Shown here one piece after another: positions 42,916 through 51,605 of a stretch of DNA of 64,000 nucleotides (its first letter is position 1; each line of letters opens with the position of its first letter). The notes under the pieces were generated by a model. That model was given only the letters and a program-made list of their open reading frames with translations. It made no database searches and was not told the DNA's origin. The position numbers were made by a program, and so were the translations under genes. Origin of the DNA: Sulfuriferula sp. GTDB lineage: Bacteria > Pseudomonadota > Gammaproteobacteria > Burkholderiales > Sulfuriferulaceae. The stretch is from positions 310,001 to 374,000 of the forward strand of contig JARLJL010000013.1 of assembly GCA_031291235.1 (NCBI GenBank), written 5' to 3'.

Positions 42916-45695
42916 TACAAGCTGCGCGCTACCTGAACGACTTCGTAGGCTTCGAGTTTATCGCCGACTTCTATCGCATTGAAGTTCTTCACCGACAGAC
43001 CGCAATCGTAGCCGAATTTCACTTCTTTCACATCATCCTTGAAGCGCTTCAGCGAATCCAGTTCGCCATCGTGAATGACTTCGTCGTTACGCATAACGCG
43101 CACACGTTGACCGCGCTTGATCACGCCGTCCAGCACATGACAACCGAGCACGGTACCGACCTTGGAAATCACGTAAACTTCGCGCACTTCCACCATACCG
43201 GTGATGTTTTCTTTCAAATCCGGTGTCAACATGCCGGACAGCGCTGCCTTGACCAGATCCACCACTTCATAAATGATGTTGTAGTAACGTATATCGACGC
43301 CCAGCGTTTCCGCCAGTTTGCGCGCAGCTGCATCGGCACGGGTATTAAAGCCGATAATAACCGCCTTGGAAGCCATCGCCAGATTCACGTCGGATTCGGA
43401 AATGGTACCGACTGCATTGTGCAGGATATCCACCTTGACTTCGCTGGTAGAGATTTTTTGCAACGAGGTAGACAAGGCTTCAGCCGAACCCTGTACGTCA
43501 GCCTTGATAATGAGCGGCAGACGTTTTGCCTCGCCTTCGCCCATTTGTTCCATAATGCTTTCGAGTTTGGCAGCCTGACGCTTGGCCAGTTGCACGTCGC
43601 GGAATTTACCTTGACGGAACAGGGCGATTTCACGCGCCTTGCGCTCATCCTGCAGCACCATCGCATCTTCGCCCGCTTTCGGCACGTCGGACAGCCCCTG
43701 AATTTCCACCGGAATGGACGGACCGGCTTCCAGCACCGCTTTGCCGTCCTCGTCCAGCATGGCGCGCACGCGGCCGTATACAGCACCGGCCAGCACGACA
43801 TCGCCGCGCCGCAAGGTACCGGATTGCACCAGTAAAGTTGCCACCGGACCGCGCCCTTTATCCAGACGCGCCTCGATAATCACACCCTTGGCAGGCACAT
43901 CTTTGGCAGCGGTCAGTTCCAGCACTTCAGCTTGCAACAGGATCGCCTCGATCAAACCATCGATATTGATGCCCTTCTTGGCCGAAACTTCCACAAACTG
44001 CGTATCGCCGCCCCAGTCTTCCGGCACCACGCCCTGCGCGACCAGCTCCTGACGGATGCGCTCGGCATTCGCTTCAGGCTTGTCTATCTTGTTCACGGCA
44101 ACCACCATAGGCACGCCTGCAGCCTTGGCATGATGGATAGCTTCTATTGTTTGCGGCATCACGCCATCATCGGCAGCTACCACCAACACGACCAGATCGG
44201 TCACCTTGGCGCCGCGGGCACGCATTGCGGTAAACGCTTCATGACCCGGGGTATCCAGGAATGTCACCATACCGTGATCCGTTTCCACGTGATATGCACC
44301 GATGTGCTGGGTAATGCCGCCAGCTTCGCCGCTCGCTACGCGTGCACGACGTATGGCATCCAGCAACGAGGTCTTGCCATGGTCGACGTGGCCCATAACA
44401 GTAACGACCGGTGCGCGCGGCAACAGCTCGACTTCGTGCTTTTCCGATTCTTCCAGGAACGATTCCGGCGTATCCAGCGGCGCAGGCTTGGCAATATGCC
44501 CCATTTCCTCAACCACGATCATCGCGGTTTCCTGATCGAGCACCTGGTTGATCGTCACCATGCTGCCCATTTTCATCAGCGTCTTGATGACTTCAGCCGC
44601 TTTTACCGACATTTTGTGCGACAGCTCGGCCACGGTAATCGTTTCCGGCACCAACACTTCCTGAACGATAGGCTCGGTTGGCGCACTGAACGCATTGGCT
44701 GCATCACTATCAGCTTTATGCTGTTTGCTGCCGCCCTTGCGATTACGCCAGGCGTCGCCGCCGGTATCGCCGCGCGACTTGATGCCGCGCTTCTTGGCCT
44801 GCATGTCATTCCATGCCGTATCCTTGGTTTTTACCGGTGCGGGTTTAGGTTTCTTGTCGACCGGCTTGACTGTCTTTTCGCCCGGTTTTGCAGGCGCTTT
44901 ATGCAATGTGCCTTCAGTAACGGCCGCTTTAACAGGCTGAACATTTTTAGCCGCTTCGGCCGCTTGCACCTGTTCTTCCAACTGCTGCTTGCGTTTCAGC
45001 TCGCGTTCCTGCTTGAGACGAATTTCTTCTGCCTGACGTTCATGCAAAGCAGAATGACGCCGAGCTTCATCGGCACGACGGGCCAGTTCCAGCTCGTCCA
45101 GCACCGGCTTGACGATACGACGACGTTGCAATACCGGCTGATCGGCCGCGGCTTCCTGCGTGACGGCTTCCGCTGTTTCTTCCGTTTCAGCCGCTGGCTC
45201 TGCAACTGCAGGTTCTTCTGCGACTATTTCTTCAGCTTCCGGCTCGGATACTATTTCAGCAACAGCTTCCGGCGCTGCTTCCATTTCTTCGACCGGAGCC
45301 TGTACCGGTTCGGCAACGGCATCTTCAATCTGGGAGGCAACAACGTCCGCACCGGTTTCCGTCATTTCAGCTTCAGTCTCGGCACCGGCTTCATTCGTCG
45401 CTGGCGTTTCGCGCTTTACCAGTACGCGTTTTTTACGCACTTCAACCTGTATGGTCCGCGCTTTGCCGCTACTGTCGGCTTTCTTGATTTCCGTGGTTTC
45501 CTTGCGGGTCAGCGTGATTTTGCTTTTCCCGTCTGTCGCGCCATGTTTTTTGCTCAAATAATCGAGCAAACGCGCTTTATCCTGCTCCGTGATGACATCC
45601 ACAGCCGCCGACTTGTTTACGCCGGCCGCACGTAACTGCTCCAGCAATAATCCGGTGGAGAGTTTTAGTTCTTGGGCAAATTGTTCTACATTCAT
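42915..45695 (-). CDS. infB: Translation initiation factor IF-2
   Basis: IF2 places initiator tRNA on the 30S subunit and drives subunit joining with GTP. The long N-terminal part contains an IF2N domain (1-50), an acidic Ala/Glu/Val-rich stretch (about 100-190) and a charged helix (200-250), then a second IF2N domain (about 345-400). The G domain has G1 GHVDHGKT at 435-442, DTPGHEAF at 481-488 and [10 protein letters not shown]. The C-terminal domains complete 926 residues. It starts 31 bases after nusA. The low-complexity N-terminus is normal for betaproteobacterial IF2. Confidence 0.97.
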   Translation of the reverse strand: MNVEQFAQELKLSTGLLLEQLRAAGVNKSAAVDVITEQDKARLLDYLSKKHGATDGKSKITLTRKETTEIKKADSSGKARTIQVEVRKKRVLVKRETPATNEAGAETEAEMTETGADVVASQIEDAVAEPVQAPVEEMEAAPEAVAEIVSEPEAEEIVAEEPAVAEPAAETEETAEAVTQEAAADQPVLQRRRIVKPVLDELELARRADEARRHSALHERQAEEIRLKQERELKRKQQLEEQVQAAEAAKNVQPVKAAVTEGTLHKAPAKPGEKTVKPVDKKPKPAPVKTKDTAWNDMQAKKRGIKSRGDTGGDAWRNRKGGSKQHKADSDAANAFSAPTEPIVQEVLVPETITVAELSHKMSVKAAEVIKTLMKMGSMVTINQVLDQETAMIVVEEMGHIAKPAPLDTPESFLEESEKHEVELLPRAPVVTVMGHVDHGKTSLLDAIRRARVASGEAGGITQHIGAYHVETDHGMVTFLDTPGHEAFTAMRARGAKVTDLVVLVVAADDGVMPQTIEAIHHAKAAGVPMVVAVNKIDKPEANAERIRQELVAQGVVPEDWGGDTQFVEVSAKKGINIDGLIEAILLQAEVLELTAAKDVPAKGVIIEARLDKGRGPVATLLVQSGTLRRGDVVLAGAVYGRVRAMLDEDGKAVLEAGPSIPVEIQGLSDVPKAGEDAMVLQDERKAREIALFRQGKFRDVQLAKRQAAKLESIMEQMGEGEAKRLPLIIKADVQGSAEALSTSLQKISTSEVKVDILHNAVGTISESDVNLAMASKAVIIGFNTRADAAARKLAETLGVDIRYYNIIYEVVDLVKAALSGMLTPDLKENITGMVEVREVYVISKVGTVLGCHVLDGVIKRGQRVRVMRNDEVIHDGELDSLKRFKDDVKEVKFGYDCGLSVKNFNAIEVGDKLEAYEVVQVARSL

Positions 45696-45726
45696 ATCAG
45701 GGCTGTCGTGTCTTTCTACTGTTTAT

Positions 45727-47199
45727 TTATGCGAACCACGGCGCACGCGCCGCCATAATCAGTGTAGAGGCACGCTCAGCGTCCACACCCGTCATTTCCA
45801 CCAGTTCATCCACACCCAGCTCGGCCAGATCTTCCGAATTGACGATACCATGTACCGCCAGCTGACGCAGCATTTCACCGTCCATACCGTCTAATGATGC
45901 CAGATCATGGGCAACATTTTCCACTTTTTCTTCGCTGGCAATCGCATCGGTCAACAAAGCATTGCGTGCACGAGCGCGCAATTCGTTGACCAGCTCTTCG
46001 TCGAAACCTTCAATTTCCAGCATCTCGCCGATAGGCACGTAAGCGACTTCTTCCACTGTGCCGAAGCCTTCCTGCACCAACATGTCCGCGATTTCTTCGT
46101 CGACGTCGAGTTTCTCCACGAACAGCGCGCGCATGGCCAACGCTTCGGTTTCATTCTTTTTCTGCGCTTCTTCAACGGTCATGATGTTGAGTTCCCATCC
46201 CGTCAATTCCGAAGCCAGACGGACATTCTGTCCGCTACGACCAATGGCTTGCGCCAGCTGATCTTCCTCCAGCACGACATCCATGCTGTGTTTTTCTTCA
46301 TCCACCACAATACTGCTGACTTCAGCCGGCGCCAAGGCATTGATGACAAACTGCGCAGCTTCCGGCGACCACAATATGATATCCACCCGTTCGCCGGCCA
46401 ATTCGCCGGTAACAGCCTGCACGCGCGAACCGCGCATGCCGACACAAGTGCCAATCGGATCAAGACGTTGATCGTTGGATTTTACTGCAATTTTGGCGCG
46501 TGCACCGGGGTCGCGTGCTGCGCCCTTGATCTCCAGCAGACCTTCTTCGATTTCCGGCACTTCGAGTTCAAACAGTTTGGCAATGAATTCCGGCGCTGTC
46601 CGCGACAGTATCAGTTGCGGTCCGCGTCCGCTGCGTTCAACGCGCAGCAAAAAGGCGCGCACTCGATCGCCGACACGCAGATTTTCCTTCGGTATCATCT
46701 GATCGCGCGGCAACAAGCCCTCAACCCGGCCCGATTCTATGATCGCACTGCCGCGTTCCATACGTTTAACCGTACCTGTAACCAGATATTCCTTGCGATC
46801 CAGAAAGTCCGTCAATATCTGCTCGCGCTCGGCGTCGCGGATACGTTGCAAAATCACCTGCTTCGCCGCTTGTGCGCCGATGCGGCCGAATTCGACGGCT
46901 TCGAGCGGCTCTTCCACCAGATCGCCGATCTGCAAACCGGGGTGCGACACTTGCGCGTCGGTCCATGCAATCTGGCTTTCGGTAAATTCGTGGTCGTTAT
47001 CCTCCACGATTTCCCAGCAGCGAAACGCATGATAATCACCGGTATCGCGATCGATAGCGACGCGTATATCGGCATCTTCCTGGAAACGTTTTTTGGTTGC
47101 CGATGCCAGCGCCTGCTCCAATGCACCAAACACGATTTCCTTGTTTACATTTTTTTCTCTGGCTAATGCATCAACCAACAGCAAAATCTCGCGGCTCAT
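45727..47199 (-). CDS. nusA: Transcription termination/antitermination protein NusA
   Basis: NusA binds RNA polymerase and nascent RNA and affects pausing, termination and antitermination. The N-terminal domain begins [19 protein letters not shown]1 and two KH domains follow, with [20 protein letters not shown] as the KH1 signature. The C-terminal part holds two acidic AR2 (helix-hairpin-helix-like) repeats, as in E. coli and unlike shorter Gram-positive forms. Length 490. It lies 29 bases after rimP. A hairpin-plus-U-run upstream of rimP may let NusA influence its own operon. Confidence 0.97.
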   Translation of the reverse strand: MSREILLLVDALAREKNVNKEIVFGALEQALASATKKRFQEDADIRVAIDRDTGDYHAFRCWEIVEDNDHEFTESQIAWTDAQVSHPGLQIGDLVEEPLEAVEFGRIGAQAAKQVILQRIRDAEREQILTDFLDRKEYLVTGTVKRMERGSAIIESGRVEGLLPRDQMIPKENLRVGDRVRAFLLRVERSGRGPQLILSRTAPEFIAKLFELEVPEIEEGLLEIKGAARDPGARAKIAVKSNDQRLDPIGTCVGMRGSRVQAVTGELAGERVDIILWSPEAAQFVINALAPAEVSSIVVDEEKHSMDVVLEEDQLAQAIGRSGQNVRLASELTGWELNIMTVEEAQKKNETEALAMRALFVEKLDVDEEIADMLVQEGFGTVEEVAYVPIGEMLEIEGFDEELVNELRARARNALLTDAIASEEKVENVAHDLASLDGMDGEMLRQLAVHGIVNSEDLAELGVDELVEMTGVDAERASTLIMAARAPWFA

Positions 47200-47228
47200 A
47201 CTCGAAAACCTCCGGCCATTTTTAGCAA

Positions 47229-47657
47229 TTACAGATTAGGAACCAAACGCGCAACATCAATATTGGCTATGTCAAATTTGATCGTCTGCCCGTCCACATC
47301 CAATTCGATTTGGGTATCGCTCGCACTGCGCAGGGCACCGACAAAACGGCGTTGACCTGCCAAGGCGACGCGCAATTTGACCTGCACTTGCTCACCCATG
47401 AAACGCTGATAATCCGCCGGTTTCTTCAGCGGCCTATCCATACCCGGCGACGACACTTCCAGTCGCTCGTACTCAATATTCTCAACCACCAGCCAATTGC
47501 TCAGATGATTACTCACCAAGGTGCAATCGTCCAGCGTAATGCCCTCAGGTTTATCAATAAAAACGCGCAGCAGGCCGCTCTTGACCGACATCGACATATC
47601 GACCAGTTCATAGCCCAGACCTGCGAGAGTGGCTTCTATTAACGATTCTAACGACAT
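47229..47657 (-). CDS. rimP: Ribosome maturation factor RimP
   Basis: RimP assists early 30S subunit assembly. The family N-terminus reads [19 protein letters not shown], the central [19 protein letters not shown] is diagnostic, and the C-terminal SH3-like part ends [15 protein letters not shown]. Length 142 is usual. It is the first protein gene after the tRNA-Leu(UAA) gene. A GGA-containing site precedes the ATG, and a small hairpin followed by a U-run ends about 16 bases upstream of it. Confidence 0.95.
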   Translation of the reverse strand: MSLESLIEATLAGLGYELVDMSMSVKSGLLRVFIDKPEGITLDDCTLVSNHLSNWLVVENIEYERLEVSSPGMDRPLKKPADYQRFMGEQVQVKLRVALAGQRRFVGALRSASDTQIELDVDGQTIKFDIANIDVARLVPNL

Positions 47658-47672
47658 TTGCGTTCCACAAAC

Positions 47673-47694
47673 AAAAAATGGGCCATAAGCCCAT
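47673..47694 (-). terminator. Hairpin with U-run between tRNA-Leu and rimP
   Basis: On the minus strand ATGGGC and GCCCAT pair around a five-base loop and are followed by TTTTT. It lies 58 bases after the tRNA-Leu 3' end and 15 bases before the rimP ATG. It may terminate tRNA transcripts or attenuate the rimP-nusA-infB operon. Confidence 0.65.
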
Positions 47695-47752
47695 AAACAT
47701 CTTGCGGCTCTAACAAACCCAAGACAAAAATATTACCTGCTACCACATACAC

Positions 47753-47841
47753 TGGTGCCCGGAGCCGGAATCGAACCGGCACGCCGATTTCTCAGCGAGG
47801 GATTTTAAGTCCCTTGTGTCTACCTATTCCACCACCCGGGC
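47753..47841 (-). tRNA. tRNA-Leu (anticodon UAA)
   Basis: The minus strand forms a class II tRNA. Acceptor arm GCCCGGG pairs with TCCGGGC (one mismatch-type end pair), stem AGGGA/TCCCT holds the loop CTTAAAA (anticodon UAA), there is a long variable arm, a TTCGATT T-loop and encoded CCA. It lies three bases after tRNA-Cys. Confidence 0.97.
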
Positions 47842-47844
47842 GGT

Positions 47845-47918
47845 TGGAGGCGGGGGTCGGAATCGAACCGGCGTCCACGGCTTTGCAGGCCGCTGCATAA
47901 CCACTCTGCCACCCCGCC
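47845..47918 (-). tRNA. tRNA-Cys (anticodon GCA)
   Basis: Acceptor arm GGCGGGG pairs with CCCCGCC, anticodon stem GCGGC/GCCGT holds the loop CTGCAAA (anticodon GCA), the T-loop is TTCGATT and CCA is encoded. It lies between a hairpin and tRNA-Leu(UAA). Confidence 0.97.
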
Positions 47919-47956
47919 ACACTAACAGTACAACTCACCAAAACGCCCGCTAACTA

Positions 47957-47985
47957 AAAAGGGAAAGCACCAAGCTTTCCCTTTT
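47957..47985 (-). terminator. Hairpin between tRNA-Gly and tRNA-Cys
   Basis: A perfect twelve-base inverted repeat (AAAAGGGAAAGC with GCTTTCCCTTTT) has a five-base loop and a T-run on the minus strand. It looks like an intrinsic terminator, yet tRNA-Cys and tRNA-Leu follow without an obvious new promoter in the 38 bases to tRNA-Cys, so read-through or RNA processing is likely. Confidence 0.7.
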
Positions 47986-48025
47986 CTTTGGGTTACTTCC
48001 GTTTTATCGGACCTTCCCCATTATT

Positions 48026-48101
48026 TGGAGCGGGAAACGAGATTCGAACTCGCGACCTATACCTTGGCAAGGTATCGCTCTACCAGCTGAGCTATTCCCG
48101 C
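48026..48101 (-). tRNA. tRNA-Gly (anticodon GCC)
   Basis: Acceptor arm GCGGGAA pairs with TTCCCGC, the D-arm reads GCTCAGCTGGTAGAGC, anticodon stem ATACC/GGTAT holds the loop TTGCCAA (anticodon GCC), the T-loop is TTCGAAT and CCA is encoded. It is the first gene after a strong promoter. Confidence 0.97.
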
Positions 48102-48116
48102 GTTAATGAGATGCGT

Positions 48117-48144
48117 ATTTTAATGATTACACGCCGCTTGTCAA
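48117..48144 (-). promoter_or_regulatory. Strong promoter for the tRNA-Gly / rimP-nusA-infB unit
   Basis: The minus strand carries a perfect TTGACA and TAAAAT with a 16-base spacer, 15 bases before the tRNA-Gly 5' end. This is the best sigma-70-type promoter seen in the window. Confidence 0.8.
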
Positions 48145-48159
48145 CACTTTCCTGACAGT

Positions 48160-48987
48160 TCAGTTAAAAGGGGTGACAAAGAAACGCGACTCTAGCGCCG
48201 TTAAACCAAACATAATCAATAACTCGCGCAAGCGTTCGGCGGCCCTTCGTCGTGGCAAATTTTTATAACTTGCCACAATTAATTCATTTTTCATCGAGTG
48301 CTCCCAGCCTACCAGCTCGGTCACCGTCACCTGATAACCGTGCGCCTCCAGTTGCAGACAGCGCAGCACATTGGTCAAATGACTGCCGAATTCGCGCGTA
48401 TGTATCGGATGCCGCCAGATCTCGGCCAGTGCGCCCTGCGCCAGCGCCTGAGCCTTGCCCTGACGCAGCGTCGCCGCCACCTCGGCCTGGCAGCACGGCA
48501 CCAGCACCATGAATTCGGCCTGCTTCTGCAAGCCGAAGCGAATGGCGTCGTCTGTTGCCGTATCGCAGGCATGCAATGCGGTCACGATGTCGATCTTGTT
48601 CGGCAACAGCGGCGACGCAATCGAATCCGCAACCGACAGATTCAGAAACGACATGCCGCCGAATCCCAGCCTGTTTGCCAGCTCAACCGAACTTTGCACC
48701 AGCGCTTCGCGCGTTTCTATGCCGAAAATATGCGACGCATCGTCGCGCTGCTTGAAAAACAGATCGTAGAGTATGAACCCCAGATAGGACTTTCCCGCGC
48801 CGTGATCGACCAGCTGCACATTGTCGCCCGCTTCCTGCAGCAGCGGCTCGATGAATTGATACAGATGGTAGACCTGCTTCAACTTACGCCGGCTATCCTG
48901 ATTCAATTTGCCATCCCGCGTCAGGATGTGCAAAGCCTTGAGCAATTCCTCGGATTGACCCGGTCTGATTTCGGGGATTACTAGCAT
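48160..48987 (-). CDS. SAM-dependent methyltransferase, Methyltransf_32-like
   Basis: Motif I reads VDHGAGKSYLGFILYD (60-75), followed by FGIETREAL. LHACDTATDDAI (138-149) and LVPCCQAEV (162-170) are hallmarks of the family that includes METTL25-like proteins; the substrate is unknown. I chose the ATG giving MLVIPEIRPGQSEELLKALH (275 residues); a GTG 25 codons upstream is possible but falls in the region shared with the divergent folB promoter. No partner genes are linked; it sits downstream of folB divergently and ends 16 bases before the tRNA promoter. Confidence 0.8.
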   Translation of the reverse strand: MLVIPEIRPGQSEELLKALHILTRDGKLNQDSRRKLKQVYHLYQFIEPLLQEAGDNVQLVDHGAGKSYLGFILYDLFFKQRDDASHIFGIETREALVQSSVELANRLGFGGMSFLNLSVADSIASPLLPNKIDIVTALHACDTATDDAIRFGLQKQAEFMVLVPCCQAEVAATLRQGKAQALAQGALAEIWRHPIHTREFGSHLTNVLRCLQLEAHGYQVTVTELVGWEHSMKNELIVASYKNLPRRRAAERLRELLIMFGLTALESRFFVTPFN

Positions 48988-49072
48988 CGCATTACTTTCA
49001 TGATAAACAACAAACAGATCGACATTGTAACCGCGCAAATCAACTCCGCCATCGCACGACACTTTAATAGGT

Positions 49073-49078
49073 TAAAAT
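49073..49078 (+). promoter_or_regulatory. -10-like element upstream of folB
   Basis: TAAAAT in the context GGTTAAAAT lies 29 bases before the preferred folB ATG. The -35 region is weak. Confidence 0.35.
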
Positions 49079-49107
49079 AGCCGCTTTTAATGCCAAGGCA
49101 AAATTTC

Positions 49108-49464
49108 ATGGATACGCTGTTCCTGCGCGATTTCAGATTGCAAATGATTATCGGGATTTACGAATGGGAACGTAAAGTACCCCAAACCGTGCAGCTGGAT
49201 CTGGAGATAGGACTGTCGCATAGCCGCGCATGCCAGACCGACGACGTGGCCGATTCCATCAACTATGCCGATGTCGCGCAACGTATCCGCGACAGCATAA
49301 CGCAACGCGACTTCAATCTGGTTGAGGCACTGGCGGAACATATAGCCCAGCTGATACTGGGCGAGTTCGGTTCACCCTGGGTCAAAGTCTGTGTCACTAA
49401 ACTGGCTGTCGTTCGCGGCATCAAACAACTGGGTATCTGCATCGAGCGCGGACAGAAAATTTGA
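49108..49464 (+). CDS. folB: Dihydroneopterin aldolase
   Basis: FolB cleaves dihydroneopterin to hydroxymethyl-dihydropterin in folate synthesis. The N-terminus MDTLFLRDFRLQMIIGIYEW then ER is typical, with the catalytic Glu in this segment and Lys in VCVTKLAVVRGIKQLGI near the end. The start was set at the second in-frame ATG (118 residues), with AAGG nine bases upstream; an ATG six codons earlier adds an atypical MPRQNF. Its stop overlaps the TTG start of the next gene. Confidence 0.92.
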   Translation: MDTLFLRDFRLQMIIGIYEWERKVPQTVQLDLEIGLSHSRACQTDDVADSINYADVAQRIRDSITQRDFNLVEALAEHIAQLILGEFGSPWVKVCVTKLAVVRGIKQLGICIERGQKI

Positions 49465-50195
49465 GTGCGGAATATATCGCACTGGCTGGGTTTATCCTGC
49501 TCGCCGCCTATTTTATCCGCGGCGTGTCCGGTTTCGGCTCCGGGCTGGTCGCCATTCCCATCATGGCATTATGGCTACCGTTGACTTTTGTCGTACCGCT
49601 CATGCTGCTACTGGATTTCTCGGCATCAATTTTGTTGAGCGGCGTCAATTTACGCCTGGTCAAATGGCGCGAAGTGCGTACCCTGCTCCCGCTCAGCGTC
49701 ATTGGCATCCTGCTCGGCACCCATTTGCTGACGAGCCTGCCGCTGCAGCCCATGCTGATTACGCTGTCGATTTTCGTCGCGATATTCGGCATCCGCTCCG
49801 TGCTCAATTTACACGGGGAACAACCCATTTCGCGCTGGTGGGCGATCCCTGCCGGATTGGGCGGCGGCATGGTAGGCGCGTTATTCGGCACCGGCGGCCC
49901 GCCTTACATCATCTATCTGGGACATCGCATCAGCGACAAAACCGCATTGCGCGCGACCTTTTCCGGGCTGGTACTGATGGAAGGCTCCATACGTATCGGC
50001 AGCTTCGCCTACGCCGGGCTATTTTCCGACACCCGGCTGCTGTTATCGTATCTGGCCGCGATGCCTGTTGTCGCACTGGGCCTGACATTGGGGCATCGCG
50101 CTCACGTCGGACTGAGCCGCGCCCAGATGATGCGCATGATAGGATGGTTATTGCTCGGCAGCAGCGTCAGTCTAATGGTCAAAGCCTGGGCCTGA
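49461..50195 (+). CDS. TauE/SafE (TSUP) family permease
   Basis: This 244-residue membrane protein has about eight hydrophobic helices in two similar halves, with the glycine-rich RGVSGFGSGLVAIPIMALW in the first and GLGGGMVGALFGTGGPPYII in the second. This duplicated motif is characteristic of the TSUP family, which includes sulfite and sulfonate-related exporters; the substrate here is unknown. The start is a TTG overlapping the folB stop (TTGA), so it is translated together with folB. It converges on xerD. Confidence 0.88.
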   Translation: MSAEYIALAGFILLAAYFIRGVSGFGSGLVAIPIMALWLPLTFVVPLMLLLDFSASILLSGVNLRLVKWREVRTLLPLSVIGILLGTHLLTSLPLQPMLITLSIFVAIFGIRSVLNLHGEQPISRWWAIPAGLGGGMVGALFGTGGPPYIIYLGHRISDKTALRATFSGLVLMEGSIRIGSFAYAGLFSDTRLLLSYLAAMPVVALGLTLGHRAHVGLSRAQMMRMIGWLLLGSSVSLMVKAWA

Positions 50196-50205
50196 CCGCC
50201 CAAAA

Positions 50206-51096
50206 TCAGCCACGCGGATGATGTTTCGCGTGCAGCTGTCTGAGGCGTTCGCGGGCGACGTGGGTATAGATTTGCGTCGTCGCAATATCGGCGTGCCCCA
50301 GCAGCAGCTGCACGACGCGTAAATCCGCACCGTGATTCAGCAGATGGGTGGCAAAGGCGTGGCGCATCACGTGCGGCGACGGCAGCTTCGATAATCCCGC
50401 CTGCAACGCCCTACGTTTGATCAGATACCAGAATGCCTGCCTGGTCATCGCCTCGCCGCGCTGCGTCACGAATAGCGCGTCGCTCACCCGCCCCTGCAGC
50501 AACTGCGGACGCGCCTGCCGCACATATTGCTGCAGCACCTCTACCGCAATCTCGCCCAACGGCACCAGACGTTCCTTGCTGCCCTTGCCCATCACCTGCA
50601 CCACGCCCATGTCGCTATTCACGCTGCGCAAATGCAGACCGATCAGCTCCGACACGCGCAAACCACTGGCATACAGAATTTCCAGCATCGCTCGGTCGCG
50701 CATCGCCAGCGGATCATCACCGGCAGGCGCAGCCAACAGAGCCTCAACCTCGCTCTCGCTCATGGACTTGGGTAAGGTACGCGGCAGTTTCGGCGTATCC
50801 AGTTTCATCGTGGGATCTTGCGCAATGCGTCCGTCGCGTAATGCCAGCCGATAAAACCGCTTGAATGCCGACAGCTGACGCGCCGTGCTGCGTGGACTGT
50901 AACGCTGTCCATAACGATAATGCAGATAACGCTCCAGATCGCTCTGGGTAACGTCCAGCAACGATTTATCCTCCAACCACTCGGCCAATTGCCCCAGATC
51001 GCGACGATAGCTCTGCAAGGTATTGACCGCCAGCCCGTCCTCCAGCCAGATCAGATCGCAAAAACCGTCTATCGCCCGCTGCGTGTCGGGGTTCAT
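50206..51096 (-). CDS. xerD: Site-specific tyrosine recombinase XerD
   Basis: XerD with XerC resolves chromosome dimers at dif near the replication terminus. All catalytic residues are visible: R147 (ASGLRVSE), K171 (MGKGSKERLVPL), H242 and R245 (HVMRH), H268 (LLGHADI) and Y277 (TQIYTHV). The N-terminal WLEDGLAVNTLQSYRRDL matches XerD better than XerC. Length 296. Its ATG overlaps the ogt stop (ATGA). It is a core housekeeping recombinase; no phage or integron context is present. Confidence 0.94.
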   Translation of the reverse strand: MNPDTQRAIDGFCDLIWLEDGLAVNTLQSYRRDLGQLAEWLEDKSLLDVTQSDLERYLHYRYGQRYSPRSTARQLSAFKRFYRLALRDGRIAQDPTMKLDTPKLPRTLPKSMSESEVEALLAAPAGDDPLAMRDRAMLEILYASGLRVSELIGLHLRSVNSDMGVVQVMGKGSKERLVPLGEIAVEVLQQYVRQARPQLLQGRVSDALFVTQRGEAMTRQAFWYLIKRRALQAGLSKLPSPHVMRHAFATHLLNHGADLRVVQLLLGHADIATTQIYTHVARERLRQLHAKHHPRG

Positions 51097-51605
51097 CGCG
51101 TGGACTCGTGTTGCAGCAACCAGTCTTTATACGATAAGGCTTCGCTGTCCCGACGATGCATGAATCCGCCGCGGCCGGCTTTACCTACTACGCGGTGACA
51201 AGGGATCAGAATAGGCAGGGGGTTGGCGCCGCAAGCCTGACCGACGGCACGAGGACTGGAACCGATTTGCCGGGCAATGTCGCCATAACTGCGCGTCTGC
51301 CCGACCGGTATGGTTAACATAGCCTGCCACACCCGCAATTGATGCGGGCTGCCGCGATACGACAGCGGCAACTCGAACGGCTGCGCCGGATCGCGCCAGT
51401 ATCGCGCCAGCGCCTCCGTCAATGCCTGCACGCGCTGGTCCGCCAGTTCGCACAGCGGATAGTCCTGCGGCAGGAACTCTATCTGCTGCACGCCCTCCGC
51501 GCTCAGCACCACGCCCAAATGCGCGAACGGCGCAGCAATCACTGCATCGTAATGCGGATCAGCGGGCACCGAGCGCATAGCTGGCTGCCGCTTGTTGCGC
51601 GGCAT
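51093..51605 (-). CDS. ogt: Methylated-DNA-protein-cysteine S-methyltransferase
   Basis: This suicide repair protein transfers the methyl group from O6-methylguanine to its own cysteine. The active-site motif PCHRVV has C136, and RAVGQACGANPLPILI and the DNA-binding IPVGQTRSYGDIARQIG are typical. Length is 170 from the first ATG, which overlaps the upstream gene by 47 bases; M10 at 51578 is an alternative with less overlap, and neither has a clear ribosome-binding site. No AraC-like Ada domain is present. The stop overlaps the xerD start. Confidence 0.9.
   Translation of the reverse strand: MPRNKRQPAMRSVPADPHYDAVIAAPFAHLGVVLSAEGVQQIEFLPQDYPLCELADQRVQALTEALARYWRDPAQPFELPLSYRGSPHQLRVWQAMLTIPVGQTRSYGDIARQIGSSPRAVGQACGANPLPILIPCHRVVGKAGRGGFMHRRDSEALSYKDWLLQHESTR

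Noticed and set aside
43932-45635. 567-codon plus-strand frame opposite infB
   Set aside because: Antisense to the repetitive Ala/Glu-rich part of IF2; it is Phe/Arg/Leu-rich by mirror composition and has no start signal.
47753-48101. tRNA cluster as an integration hot spot
   Set aside because: The flanks hold only core genes, with no integrase next to the tRNAs and no direct repeat of a tRNA 3' end noticed.
50206-51096. Tyrosine recombinase as a sign of a mobile element
   Set aside because: Sequence and length match housekeeping XerD; no attachment repeats, excisionase or phage genes are near.
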